A stretch of 29,955 nt of DNA. Origin: Gracilaria vermiculophylla. Taxonomy: Eukaryota > Rhodophyta > Florideophyceae > Gracilariales > Gracilariaceae. A model generated the notes under the pieces. That model was not told the DNA's origin and ran no database searches. It was given only the letters and a program-made list of their open reading frames with translations. Of this stretch, positions 9,933 to 19,545 are shown piece by piece. The stretch covers positions 3,513,128-3,543,082 of the forward strand of contig JAHNZQ020000181.1 in assembly GCA_019155205.2 (NCBI GenBank), written 5' to 3'. The position numbers and the translations under genes were made by a program. Every line of letters begins with the position of its first letter. Position 1 is the first letter of the stretch.

Positions 9933-10955
9933 TTGACTGACGCCATGCGCAGCAAGGAATGGAAGCAATGGGAAAAGGCGATCCAAGAAGAGTTCAAGAC
10001 TATCTTTGAAGCAGAAACCTACGAACGAGTCACAGAAGTGACATGCAGACCACTCCCTACAGCACTCATTTTGCGATTGAAGCGAGCCGAACACGGGAAC
10101 CTAGAAAGCTTCAAGGCAAGCCTTGTGGCTTGTGGAAGTCTACAACAGTTTACGAACATTGCGGCCGAACACTGCTACGCACCCGTCCTCGGACTCGAGA
10201 TGTTTCGGGTTTTGCTATGCCTAGCTTCAGTTCTTGGATGGGAGAGACAGCAAGTTGACATTAAGGGTGCTTTGCTGTCTGCCCCACCTCCCGAGGAGTT
10301 TAATATCTACATTCGCCCCCCAAAGCTTTTAGGCATTGCTGAAGCCGATGGTGGCCTTGCAAAACTTAAAAAGTCTCTTTAAGGTCTGCGAGAAGCTCCA
10401 AAACTGTGGTACCGAACCTTAAAACGCTTTCTTAGAAACCTTAAATTCTCTACAGTATCCGTCTCAGACTGTCTGTTTATGCGACTTGAGAGCAATGGAA
10501 TGGTCGCTCTGTTTGCATACGTCGACGACATTATTTTTCTCGGAAATGCTGAACTTGTTCAACAAGCCAAGGAGAAAATGAAGAAATCCTTTTCGATGAA
10601 GGACCTTGGGCATGGGACAAATTTTTTTGGGGTTCGCATACAGGAAAAAGACACGGAAATACTTTTGTCTCAAGCAGCGCTGATCGAGAAAACTCTTGCA
10701 GAAGCAAACATGAAACACTTCAAACCCGTCAGAACATCACTGTCAGTTTCTTATTCACTTTACGATTTGGCTCGTGATCGACACGAAGAGGAGACCGGCA
10801 AAATGAAGAATGTTCCGTACGGGAAAATCATAAAAAAGCTAGTTTTTCTCTCCACGCAAATAAGGCCAGACATCTCAACTGCTGTTTCGATGTTGGGAAA
10901 GTTTCTCTCAAATTACTTACAGATACACTGGAAAGCTATGAAGCATCCTCTTTGA
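9933..10955 (+). pseudogene. Copia-2 reverse transcriptase, broken
   Basis: In a new phase relative to integrase, it begins LTDAMRSKEWKQWEKAIQEE, the typical start of a copia RT. It continues through QVDIKGALLSAP and YIRPPKLLG, has a TAA at 10380-10382 exactly where SLYGLREAPKLWY needs its tyrosine, and then resumes. The catalytic motif YVDDIIFLGN is intact near 10518. After KDLG it reads HGTNFFGVRIQ, where such RTs usually have a variant of MKYFLGI. The frame ends in a double stop TGA TAA at 10953-10958. Only a handful of point mutations separate it from an open RT, so it is better preserved than copia-1 RT. Confidence 0.85.
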
Positions 10956-11524
10956 TAATTAAAGGGCTCGATAGACTATGGATTGTCTATTCCAAACGGC
11001 AGATCTACAGTCATTCGTGCATGGTCTGCTGCTGATTGGGGAAGAGAAAGAGATGGTAGATGATCGAGAACAGGAGCACTCATTTGTACCAGTGGAACAC
11101 CTGTTATTTGGATATCGAAACATCAACAATCAATTGCGCTGTCTACTTTCGAAGACGAATTTTACGCTTTATCTGAATGCATAAGGAATGTGAAGTGGAT
11201 ATTACAGCTCTACAAAGAACTTGGTTTGCATTCAAATAATGCTGTTGAGATCTTTCAGGACAATCTCGGGAGCATTAAATAGACCAATGAAGTGCAGGGT
11301 CTTCGAAACGTGAAACACATTGGCATTCGTTACATCTTTGTCCAAGAAGCTGTTGATAATGGTAAAATTACGGTTTAATACACACCCTCTGAACTCAAGT
11401 ACGTGGATTCTTTGAAGAAGATCTTGCCAGCACCAATCATAGAGAAACACATCCAAGTACTTCGCATCCTACCATCATCTTCGCGAGGAGGACTGTCGGA
11501 GAAAGTGGCTCACCATACTGCGTG
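10956..11524 (+). pseudogene. Copia-2 RNase H domain, broken
   Basis: Same phase as RT, beginning LKGSIDYGLSI. SAADWGRERDGR holds the first Asp, followed by a TGA. VIWISKHQQSIALST and EDEFYALSECI follow; the latter stands for the usual AEYxALS motif. IFQDNLGSIK carries the third acidic position (QDN), followed by a TAG, then VKHIGIRYIFV and the C-terminal SRGGLSEKVAHHTA. Three internal stops (near 11059, 11279 and 11377) disable it. The arrangement is the standard C-terminal RNase H of copia pol. Confidence 0.75.
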
Positions 11525-11595
11525 AAGACGATGAAACTGTACTTTCATTTGATTACCTGATTTTACATAAATATATGTGGTAGAATTGGAATCAC

Positions 11596-11624
11596 CTATA
11601 TAACATTTTTATACAGTTATATAG
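11596..11624. other. AT-rich stem-loop
   Basis: CTATATAAC and GTTATATAG form a perfect 9-bp stem with an 11-base loop. It lies between the end of copia-2 and the 3' end of gypsy-1. It may be chance in AT-rich DNA; no function is evident. Confidence 0.4.
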
Positions 11625-11639
11625 CTGATGTGGCTCAAA

Positions 11640-11897
11640 TTGCATGTGCTCTAAGTGCAGTTGGACGTCAAGGACATCCTGGTGAACCATTTGTTATAGA
11701 CTCACATTGTCAAAGCCATACACTAGATCAATATACCGGTCCTGACACTGAAAAGAAGTACTTATAAACTTCTTGGACAAGCTAGAGTTGTAAAACTCTC
11801 AGTCAGTCTTGTGGAATTAATTAAAAATTCGTGAAACATGTCATGTGCGTCCTTTGCCAAAAAAGGTGGCCAACGTTGGTGAGTTCCATCCACTACA
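11640..11897 (-). repeat. Candidate gypsy-1 3' LTR
   Basis: On the minus strand it starts TGTAGTGGATGGAACTCACC at 11897, just after the pol stop (plus-strand positions 11908-11910). The start of the upstream LTR at 16795 reads TGTAGTGGACGGCACCCATT and shares about 70 bp of similarity with it. The far end is unclear. Confidence 0.45.
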
Positions 11898-11907
11898 CTT
11901 CCTATCT

Positions 11908-13306
11908 TCAAAGACCAAGTTCCTCTTTGGCTTTTGAGGCAAGCCAAGAGGAAGTGCGTTTGCGGCGTAGTAGCTATAGGACTGAAACTGAAACAGCCTT
12001 GTACATTAGCGCCAGTGGTTCAAAGGTGTTTTCTGAACTTTCGAGTTCTTTCCAGCGAGCTTTGATAAAGAGACCTTTAGGAATATCTTCGACTTCTAGA
12101 AGACGAGAGACTTCCATTCCAGTGTTACATGACAGAACGTGAAATAGCTTCTTGGTCCAGTGAGGAGTCGTGGTAGAACGTCAGCCGTGTGCTATAGATT
12201 TTGTCGAGTGAACCATTACGAATAGATTCCATCTAATATATATTATCGGAGATCGGTTGGAAGATATGACGAGTTACACGCCAGCCTAGAACAAGTTTTT
12301 CTCCTGCATAAAAATCTTCTCTTGCGAAAAGCACGAAATCACCTTTTTCAAAGTGATTAGGGTTCTTTTTGAAGAATACGCTCTTGACGCAGCTCTGTTG
12401 CACTATAGCACATCGTGCGCGAGTGGGTGCAGTTCTTCAGGGAACATTTGCAGCTTTCATATGTTGATCATTCTTTTGATATGAGCTTCTGTGGCAGAGA
12501 TAGTCTTGAGTCTGGCCGTGCGTAAGAAGGTCGCGATGGGAGGAGTAAGTTTCAGGCCAAGAAAGACAGTAGTGGGTGCTACGTTGTGTCGCTGTGGTAA
12601 AGGCGCGTTGTTCAGTACACTTTTTGCCGTGGGCAATACGTCTGGTCACTCCTGAAAAGTCCATTTGAAATTCAGACATCAATGCACGGAGGGTTCGGAG
12701 AACTTCTTTTCCGTGACGTTCGATGGCCCCATTCCTTTAAGGTGTGTAGGGTAGTGTAAAGTGATGTTGGACGCCTAGTGACTCAAACACCGTCCTGATA
12801 GTCTCGTTCCTGAAATGTGTCGGTCCATCGGACATAAGTACTTTGGGTAAGTTGAAAGCGGCACAATAGTCAATGATTGCCTGTGCGGGGTTTTCTACTG
12901 TTGTTACTGATGTGGCGAGAAACCATTTGTAATCGGAATAATAATCGCGGGGCATGAGAATGTACTGGTACACGGATTTCCTGGGATCAATTTCAATATA
13001 TCCTATTTGGAGGAGGTCATTTGCCGTTGTGCCATGTAGCGCTGGCTCAAATGGGCGAGGAACCTTTTACCCACAGCTTGTGGATAGACAGTGAATGCAG
13101 GCTTTCAAGAATGTATATAAATGTTGTCGGAGCGTGTTCCATTCGTAGTGCTGTTGAATAGTCTTCCTGGTTGCCTCTCTACCTCTGTCTCCGGTTGGGC
13201 CGGTGTAGGCGATGATACAAAGTCGGATTTGAATGTCTTCAGCTATTTCTGGTATACATATGGATGGCGTTGGTGGTTGTCCTCTAGAGTTCACAGCAGC
13301 GGGTGA
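11908..13306 (-). pseudogene. Gypsy-1 integrase and chromodomain, broken
   Basis: The zinc-binding part lies in 13067-13294 (YTGPTGDRG, QQHYEW, then ACIHCLS). The DDE core follows at 12737-12973, but the usual first-Asp motif reads LMPRDYYSDYKWF. SDGPTHFRNE carries the second Asp, and RNGAIERHGKE, after a stop, carries the Glu. A C-terminal segment GDFVLFAREDFYAGEKLVL is near 12310. It ends in a chromodomain-like stretch (GMEVSRLLEVEDIPKGL, then ARWKELESSENTFEPL, 11990-12140), with one TAG near 11974 and the final TGA at 11908-11910. A chromodomain would steer integration to particular chromatin. Frame changes near 12680 and 12140 show decay. Confidence 0.8.
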
Positions 13307-13463
13307 GATTTGGAGGCCGAATAGAACTGTGCTTGTGATATACCTGTGATAGTTCTTTTACGGGCGTCCAGCAGAATGGTTCATTGTGTGAAGCTTGCAG
13401 CGGTGATATGTTGACCAGTCGACGGACTTTGTTCGGGGCTGACCAGAGATTGAGCATGTCTGC

Positions 13464-13889
13464 TCAGACATTTTTGAATTTATTGATGTAGAAGCAGGTG
13501 AACGAGTACGCGCTTAGTCGCAGAGCCCATCTTAAGACTTTGTGCGGCGACGGTTGGCTCAGGTCCTGTGTAAGGGACAGTGGGTCAAAGAGGAATATCA
13601 GGTTGTTATGATCCGCGAAGAGGTCAAAACCTGAGGCAGTAGCAGCTAACCAGTGCATTCGGTCTAGGGTAGCTATGATTGCAAACGTTTCATTCTCTAG
13701 TGTTGACCATTCAAGTTGCGTTGTATTAAATCGACCGAAGTTGAATGAAAGTGGGCTGTAACACTGATCTTTGTGCGGTTGGGAGAGATCCTCGTAAGGG
13801 GCTTGGGTGACTATTCCGGACCAATTGGTCTCTGACGCATAAATGTTGATGCAAAGTCGTTGGTTCTTTTTACGGTGTGCAAGAGTCAT
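13464..13889 (-). pseudogene. Gypsy-1 RNase H domain
   Basis: An open stretch of 141 residues on the minus strand. It reads MTLAHRKKNQRLCINIYASE, then NWSGIVTQAPYEDLSQPHKD, SFNFGRFNTTQLEWSTLENE (E of the active site) and LFADHNNLIFLFDP (third Asp). The first catalytic position is altered: a TDAS motif is normal and here it is YASE. The end RLSAYSFTCFYINKFKNV matches the tail of the gypsy RNase H fold. It is open over its own length but separated from RT by a frame change near 13880. Confidence 0.8.
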
Positions 13890-14830
13890 GAGTCGGGATA
13901 GTGCTTTCTAGCATTTCTGGAACGCATTCAGTTCCCTTTGACTTCATCACCAAGTGCCGAGTTATGTAGCAGCGATTGAGCGTTTGGTTCGTCTCCCTAA
14001 ATGTTCGGGAACGTTCTCCATGAAGTCGTGGAGCGGGGTGATGAGATCGGCGAAATTGGGAATTCCTCTCATAAGACCCTGAATGGCGCATAAAAACTGC
14101 TGAAGATGAAATCCATTTGCACGTGGCTCCATGCGAATAAAACTATTTACATGGAGAGGGTCGTGTCGTAGGGCATCGGTAGAGATAATGCGACCGCACC
14201 AGTGGATAGATTTTGAAAAAAGAATGCACTTCCGAGGACGCAGCCGAATAGAATACTGTGCGCAAGTGAGGAATAGCAGGCAAAAGGCTTCTAGCAGACC
14301 GTTGATTGTCACATTGTGAAGAAGAATGTAATCGAGCCATTACAGCAGCAGCTTCAAAGGATTTGATAGAAAAATCTCTGCTAACACCCACTAATGGGGG
14401 GTCGTCGCGTTAGTGGTCTCGTGCAGCACCCTGGTAAGAGAGAAAATAACATCCAGAGTGATGAATTATTGTAGAACTTTGTAGTCTTTTTCGAGTAGAA
14501 ATTACCAATAACCATTGGAAAGATCAAATGGTCGGAAGAAGCGTAACCCTCCAAGGTTCAGGAGTTCTTTTTCAATGCTTGGCAGTGAGTATTGATGCCT
14601 GATGATGTACTTGTTGATGGAGCGTAAGTCTACAGTGAAACGAAAACAAGCAGCTCCAGGTTTGGGAACAATCGCCAGTGCTGATGTCTAAGGAGACGAT
14701 GGCTTTGGATAAACCATGCCCGCTTGAACTAGCTCGTAAACAAAATTTTGCAGGATTGCGTGTTGATCTTGATAGTATTGTTGTAAACGTACGTAAGTTG
14801 AGCATGCGTCTGGAGTTAGAGCAATCTTAA
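13890..14830 (-). pseudogene. Gypsy-1 reverse transcriptase, broken
   Basis: Starting near 14820 the minus strand reads DACSTYVRLQQYYQDQHAIL, then KPGAACFRFTVDLRSINKY, RFFRPFDLSNGYW and TRVLHETTNAT across several frames. The catalytic box lies near 14330: LLL, a TAA, then WLDYILLHN. In this lineage the box is expected to be WLDD, so the second catalytic Asp is Tyr (GAT TAC). The thumb/connection is open in 13962-14312 (LRPRKCILFSKSIHWCGRII, then FHLQQFLCAIQGLMRGIPNF, and RRTKRSIAA). Stops, frameshifts and the D-to-Y change all indicate a dead enzyme. Confidence 0.8.
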
Positions 14831-14950
14831 GAGGTGTGGAATTGGCTAGAGGCCCGAACACAGAGAGTTTCGGAAGATATCGATGTGTTCGTGGACTATT
14901 TCATTCAGTGTACGAGAGTCAACTTCCTGCATGCCATGATTTATTGCTAC

Positions 14951-15331
14951 CTAGACAATTTTTTGAGCTGCTGTGTAAATGTTTTTATGATCATCCGCGT
15001 GGACACGGTCGAGTAGCGCGGGATCAGAGAAGGGGTCTGATTCTTGTCGTACGATGTCATAGACCACTCTTGGGCGATTTGGATCGCCTCTCGTGGAATT
15101 GGTTGCAGGATGTGATTCGTTTAGGCGCGCAATGATGAGGCGACTTCCGTAACCGATGGCCTCTTTTGAGGTAGGATTTCCTACTATAAAACAGTCTGGT
15201 TTATGCAGTGCAAACCTGTTATTATCAAGAAGAGTATGCGTGTCAACGCGAAGGTGGTGTAGTACTTGTTTTCCAATAAAAAGATTCTGGCATGCAAAAT
15301 CATCATCCGCAATGAGAAAGGATATGTTCAT
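14951..15331 (-). pseudogene. Gypsy-1 protease-to-RT connecting region
   Basis: A 126-residue open frame between gag and RT. IADDDFACQNLFIGKQVLHH then LRVDTHTLL resembles the end of a gypsy retropepsin, where LIGKPLL or similar takes the place of the usual ILG motif. Then come YGSRLIIARLNE and DPFSDPALLDRVHADDH, a linker typical of this lineage. The protease active site (DTG or DSG) should lie upstream, near 15400-15560, where the frames are broken; I did not find a convincing copy. Confidence 0.55.
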
Positions 15332-15599
15332 GAGATCCTAGATTCTAGAGGCCAGGTGGAGACTTCTGCGCGGCATGGTCCAAGTTCGCAAGAACGAGAA
15401 ACATTCTGCGTCTTGTTTTCCATCTTTCTTCAAAGCGACTGCCAGGCTGACTTTGTTCATTGCCGTGGTCTTTCCAACGTCCTTTAAAGCCGCCACCTCT
15501 GCCAGCTAGGTTGAGACAATGCTGTCGTCATTGCCGTCATTGCACTCTCCGGAGGTGAAAATCTAGATCTTTCCATGGAGACTGTAATAGAGCAAGTGG

Positions 15600-16530
15600 G
15601 TGAGTCTATGTGACTGGCTGATTTCAAACGCCCGACGGTTCCTGAGCGTTTTTGGTTGGCGCTGTACTTTTGGGAGCACGTATTTTGTGCCTATCCATCT
15701 GTTGCTTTCTTTGCTGCAAGTTCTGCTTTGAACGCATCCTTCTCAGATTCAGTCGTTAGCGGGCAACCTTCAATCCAGTGACGTTCTATGGTGACTTGAA
15801 GCACTGTTTTTGTATGAGATATGGTTCCGTTTTGTGGTTGTGGGTACGTTTTCGACGGTCTGAAAGGCTTCAATGATTGATATTGCGTGGTTCATGAAAG
15901 CTTTCAATTCCTTGCGGTAAGAGTGGTATGCGAGCTCCAGATCATGTTCCAGACGTTGTTGAGAGCGCGCGGTTTGGTAGCTGATACTAGGTGCTTGAAG
16001 GCAAGGTTGGGATGAGCTTTCATTTCCCATGTTAGGCCGTTCCGACGCAGCGTAGACACGTAAGATCTGAAGAGGTGCTTCATTTTCGAGCGAGAAGAGG
16101 TGTCGCTTATGTTCACGGAAACCTCCTTTTTGATAATAGAGTCATTTGCAGCAATTCTTATCATGTCCTTTCCTCTTTAGCCTCGGAGTACAAGTATTGT
16201 CGGAGTTTTTCATCGATGGTGTCGTCTAATTCCATTGTTGTCTGGAGCCATTATGGGTCGACGCAGTATGAGAGATTCGCGGTTCCAACGGGCTCCGTTG
16301 TTTTTGAATCGACAACAGCCATTTGTAATGCTTTCGCTGTTACGTTTTTTATATACTGGTCATAACGTCGGAGAAAACACGCAGATTGTTTCGGGGGTTG
16401 TGGTGGTGAGTTGCCGGTATACGACAGAAAATGCTACAGGACTTGGTCCTTGAAGCATGTAGTTGGATTCTTTTTGGTTGTTATCTGTAGGCCTCGGTGC
16501 GGACGCGGTTTGCGTGGATGCAGGCACCAT
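15600..16530 (-). pseudogene. Gypsy-1 gag-like region, broken
   Basis: Several minus-strand frames, consistent with a decayed structural gag: 16360-16530 (an ATG near 16530 starts MVPASTQTASAPRPTDNNQK), 15904-16164 (SFRSYVSTLRRN-type basic segment), 15770-16030 and 15691-15873. The last reads ERHWIEGCPLTTESEKDAFK and then ELAAKKATDG, which resembles the gag region just before a nucleocapsid. No clean zinc knuckle is readable between 15480 and 15690. The assignment rests mainly on position between the upstream LTR and the protease region. Confidence 0.5.
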
Positions 16531-16539
16531 GAATTTGAT

Positions 16540-16795
16540 CAAGCAAATGTAAAGTGCTATACAACCGATGTATCGGCAGTGATCACTGTGCGATTGTCAG
16601 TTGCGAGCGCGAGGGTGTGTGTCTAGGGGTGCAGTTTGATGCCCCCGGTATTTTGCTGAGGGGTTATGATCAGTGCCTTAAGTGCTCTGTGGTGTTTCCA
16701 TAATGAAAAAACCTCTAAGCGAGTCTACATATGTCGTTTCATGTGCCTTCTATGACAAGTAAGGTGGTCAACGTGAATGGGTGCCGTCCACTACA
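16540..16795 (-). repeat. Candidate gypsy-1 5' LTR
   Basis: It starts TGTAGTGGACGGCACCC on the minus strand at 16795. About 70 bp, ending in plus orientation with AAGGTGGTCAACG and GTCCACTACA, match the start of the downstream LTR. The inner end and PBS could not be placed; no matching target duplication was found. Confidence 0.4.
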
Positions 16796-17351
16796 TGGCC
16801 CATAAAGGCAATGCCGCGGCCTTTGTAGAACAAAAACGCAGCGACACGAGGATCATTGGACTCAAGGCGCCTTATACCAAGCAACATACCCACGATAACG
16901 TTTACTGTCAGTTGATTGACGACAATCCAATGCATTTGAACTGTCCAACTCCCCACGTTAAGTCAAAGATGAAGTGGGCCCATGGTGGAAAAATGACGTT
17001 GGTTGGCATCTATTATAGGATTTGGCAGGTACATAGGATGAAGCTGCTGCCGAATTCCAGTAGGTGAGAACTTCCTGGGGACCAGATCAGGTAGGGTACT
17101 AGTATGAAAGACGTAAACACAGGGCTCTTATTGTGTAACGTATACCCAAAAATGTGAAAGAAACTTTGTAATTGTCGTATTGTATGAAGCAGGTGAGATC
17201 TATTCGATCGTTGGCCCGTGCTGCGCTGACTTCGATCTGGTTTCTATCCGTCCTCGGTTCCGAAGGTCTCTGTTGCAGCAAGTTAGCGTTCGTTCGTGGG
17301 TGGCCTGATGATATGCTGTTATTCGTTTCCCTTCGGTTGTTATTTCTGCGG

Positions 17352-18207
17352 TTACTGCCTCTCCATCTGAGGGGTTGTAACTAGTTGAAAATTCCGTGAT
17401 TCATGCTGCGGCAGTATGTATCTGTCAGTGCCTCGTTCAGATGGTTGTGGCCTGCATCCCGTTAGAATGCAAAACACTTCCTTTCCTGTTGGTTTGGTCA
17501 ACGTACGTGCAGTAGAGTTTCGATTTGTTTGGAAGCTGCTCTGGGGCGCACAGTAGCCATGTGTTAAGTCGATGGGCAGAATCAACATTGGAGATCGCCC
17601 GTCGCCGGATCTTTTAATTATGATGAAACAGGGTCGTTCCATGAGGCTTGTGGGTTCTGTTTGGTATGCGGTATTGCCTTTGTGTACGACGCGTGTTTTC
17701 ACCATAGCATATTCATCCCAAATGGAACAGCGAGCAACCCTTTGTAGGCTTCACACCACCGCAGGTAGTGAGAAGGGTAGCCTGGTGTATCACCATGTGA
17801 AATTTCTAGTGAGCCACTTGGATAAACGTTGCTCCCACACGTCCCAACGGGGTAGTCGACGGCTGCCTGTAGAATGAAGAGGCCTCCTGGTGTTTATGCA
17901 GGGATTTCTGTACCATTTGGTTTACGTGACCCCAAGCATCTTGTTCCAGGAGTTGGTGCACCACTGCGGGAGTCCTTTTAGGTGAATCTCTCTGGGCGTA
18001 GTCAAGAACTATGGTGCTGTTTAAGTTGATGTCCGAGCATGTAACTGCCATTCGGACACTCTCTACGCCAGTTTCGGTCACCGATGGTTCTAAAAGATGG
18101 GCTGTTATGGCCAGTGCGTCTATGCTGTCCTCTAGTGGTTGAGGAACGGATTCTCTGCCGTTCTGGTGACCGCTAAGGGATGAATAATTGGTTTTATTTC
18201 GTAACAA
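17352..18207 (-). pseudogene. Unknown frameshifted protein fragment
   Basis: Two long minus-strand frames join at about 17705-17806. The upstream one (17806-18207) has composition typical of coding sequence, with mixed charge and no low complexity (SIDALAITAHLLEPSVTETG). Its phase continues past the stop at 17806 for another 30 residues. The downstream one (17352-17705) starts MVKTRVVHKGNTAYQTEPTS and ends LVTTPQMERQ. The family is unknown. It could be host derived or a further transposon gene. The only argument for coding is frame length and the orderly hand-over between frames. Confidence 0.3.
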
Positions 18208-18470
18208 CGCCTATGATTCGTACAAAAGAAGGTAGTGGCAGCACCAAAATGGCTGTACGTACAGGATGACCAGATAGCGGACGGTGTCCATTCAGTATTT
18301 TTGTTACTGGCATGGGAAGGAAAGTGCACTCTATTGGAGAGCTGGCTAACGTGCCTCCTCACTGTAAAACCCACACGGGTGAAGACGTTAGCCAAAGGTG
18401 TTAAGCATTACTTAACAGATGAGGGGGGGCTTACACATCTATATAAGTACGTTGCAGAACTCAAGTGTCT

Positions 18471-18486
18471 AGCGCACCGGTGCGCT
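18471..18486. other. 16-bp perfect palindrome
   Basis: AGCGCACCGGTGCGCT equals its own reverse complement. It stands in an otherwise featureless stretch upstream of gypsy-2. It may be a protein-binding site or chance. Confidence 0.4.
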
Positions 18487-18832
18487 GATCTCATAAGAGG
18501 TCAGTACACCATCACGCAAAATTAGAAAAAAATTCAAATCGGATCCGTAGGCCTTTACATTTCAAATTTTAAACGTGAGAAACAGCCTTCGGAGTTCGTC
18601 AATTTCTGCTAAGATTTGTCTTCATGGCACCAATTTATGGATGTTGTTCACAACCACGACTGATTCAACAGTTACAAATGTTGGTTGTTTGTTCTGGGAA
18701 TCATTTTGGCGCTGCCGGTCTAGAAGACACGATAAGGATATCATATTGAAAAGAAACTGGTAAAATTTCAAATATTTTGATTCGACTCTAAAAAAAGTAA
18801 ACTTGACCTCATCTAAGGTTATTGGACATTAT

Positions 18833-18837
18833 ATGAG
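18833..18837 (+). repeat. Target-site duplication, left (ATGAG)
   Basis: ATGAG immediately precedes the TG of the 5' LTR. The identical ATGAG follows the CA of the 3' LTR at 28149-28153. Confidence 0.9.
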
Positions 18838-19389
18838 TGTAGTACAGTGGCTCATAAGGAAATAAGGTGGTTTGGCCCTATGATATAATATTCCTGAGGA
18901 GGGCTCGTACTTTATTAGCTGGGCCACGTGGTGCATAATCCCGCCCACATGCGCTACAGTATCCTTGAGGAACGGTAGAATTATTATCTATTTTAGTTAG
19001 TTTAGGCAGGTTTTTAGTACAGTAGCGAGACCTGCCGAGGCGGGCTCCCGGCTTGATACTTAATCTGCCGGTTGAGCTCCACCTCTGGGGAAGTAAAGAC
19101 AAGCACCCTTCAGTCTTCATCTACTTTTCCGGTTGGAGTCTCTTGTCGATCAACTCAGGTTTCTAAGCCGCCGATCCCCAGGTCGCATCATAGCGGCGCC
19201 TGTAGGAGCATTGTCCGCCCAGTGAACCTCCCCCTCCGCTTGGTGTGTGCGGATCCCTTTCAGAATTCCTCCGGCTCGCGATAGCGGATACCGGAGACCA
19301 CCTTTAGGAACACGCACCTCTGGAGTCAACAAAAACTCCGAACGGACGTTGTGCTTTACTACCTCGAAAGGAGGGCTGACAGTACCTCA
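18838..19389 (+). repeat. Gypsy-2 5' LTR
   Basis: 552 bp, starting TGTAGTACAGTGG and ending ACAGTACCTCA, with canonical TG and CA ends. It aligns over its full length, without net length change, to 27597-28148. A TATA-like TATGATATAATATTCC at about 18879 could serve as the promoter for the genomic transcript. Differences between the two LTRs show about equal numbers of transitions and transversions. Confidence 0.95.
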
Positions 19390-19391
19390 AC

Positions 19392-19407
19392 TGGGCTCCC
19401 GACTTAG
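19392..19407 (+). other. Gypsy-2 primer binding site
   Basis: TGGGCTCCCGACTTAG begins two bases after the 5' LTR. It starts with TGG, which would pair with the CCA end of a tRNA. The tRNA species was not determined. Confidence 0.65.
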
Positions 19408-19545
19408 AAGGTCGCAGTTCCTAAAGGATTCGCGCAAGTGGCAGCAGAACCGTGTCTCTACTTTGCAAAGACCAACCCCCAACAGTGGAATTCTTCGTTA
19501 AGGTGATTCGGAAGTGTAAGCAAACCACCCACGACCTACTTCTCT

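Larger units (their letters stand above)
8837..11524 (+). mobile_element. Copia-2: second Ty1/copia element, degraded pol
   Basis: Integrase, then RT, then RNase H on the plus strand, the copia order. It belongs to a different lineage from copia-1. Between domains sits the common copia spacer motif YNLRPR near 9860. No gag, protease, PBS or LTR pair could be found. The left part may have been displaced by the solo LTR insertion at 7993-8545. A GAGGAGGAC tract followed by TGTCGG near 11487-11500 could mark the PPT/LTR start, but nothing confirms it. Confidence 0.8.
11640..16795 (-). mobile_element. Gypsy-1: Ty3/gypsy chromodomain retrotransposon, oomycete-like
   Basis: Reading on the minus strand, the order is LTR start at 16795, gag, protease region, RT, RNase H, integrase, chromodomain, and a second LTR start at 11897. 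RT before integrase is diagnostic of Ty3/gypsy. Phrases such as FRFTVDLRSINKY, WCGRIIS, LAATASGFDLFADHNNLIF and VLMSDGPTHFRNET match, from memory, a gypsy lineage very common in Phytophthora and relatives. Frameshifts and stops occur in most domains. The lower boundary near 11640 is approximate because the LTRs are too diverged for me to align their far ends. Confidence 0.8.
16796..18837. other. Unassigned region with minus-strand protein-like frames
   Basis: Two kilobases between gypsy-1 and gypsy-2. Minus-strand frames 17806-18207 (133 residues) and 17352-17705 (117 residues) lie end to end in different phases, as in one frameshifted gene. The first contains VVHQLLEQDAWGHV and the second SPMLILPIDLTHGYCAP. 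I recognise neither, and they have no clear start. The frame 18132-18395 (-) overlaps the first. The last 400 bp before gypsy-2 is AT-rich and shows nothing except a 16-bp palindrome at 18471. Confidence 0.45.

Noticed and set aside
11596..11624. Stem-loop as a terminator or regulatory RNA
   Set aside because: Short AT-only stem in AT-rich flank; chance formation cannot be excluded and no transcript is evident.
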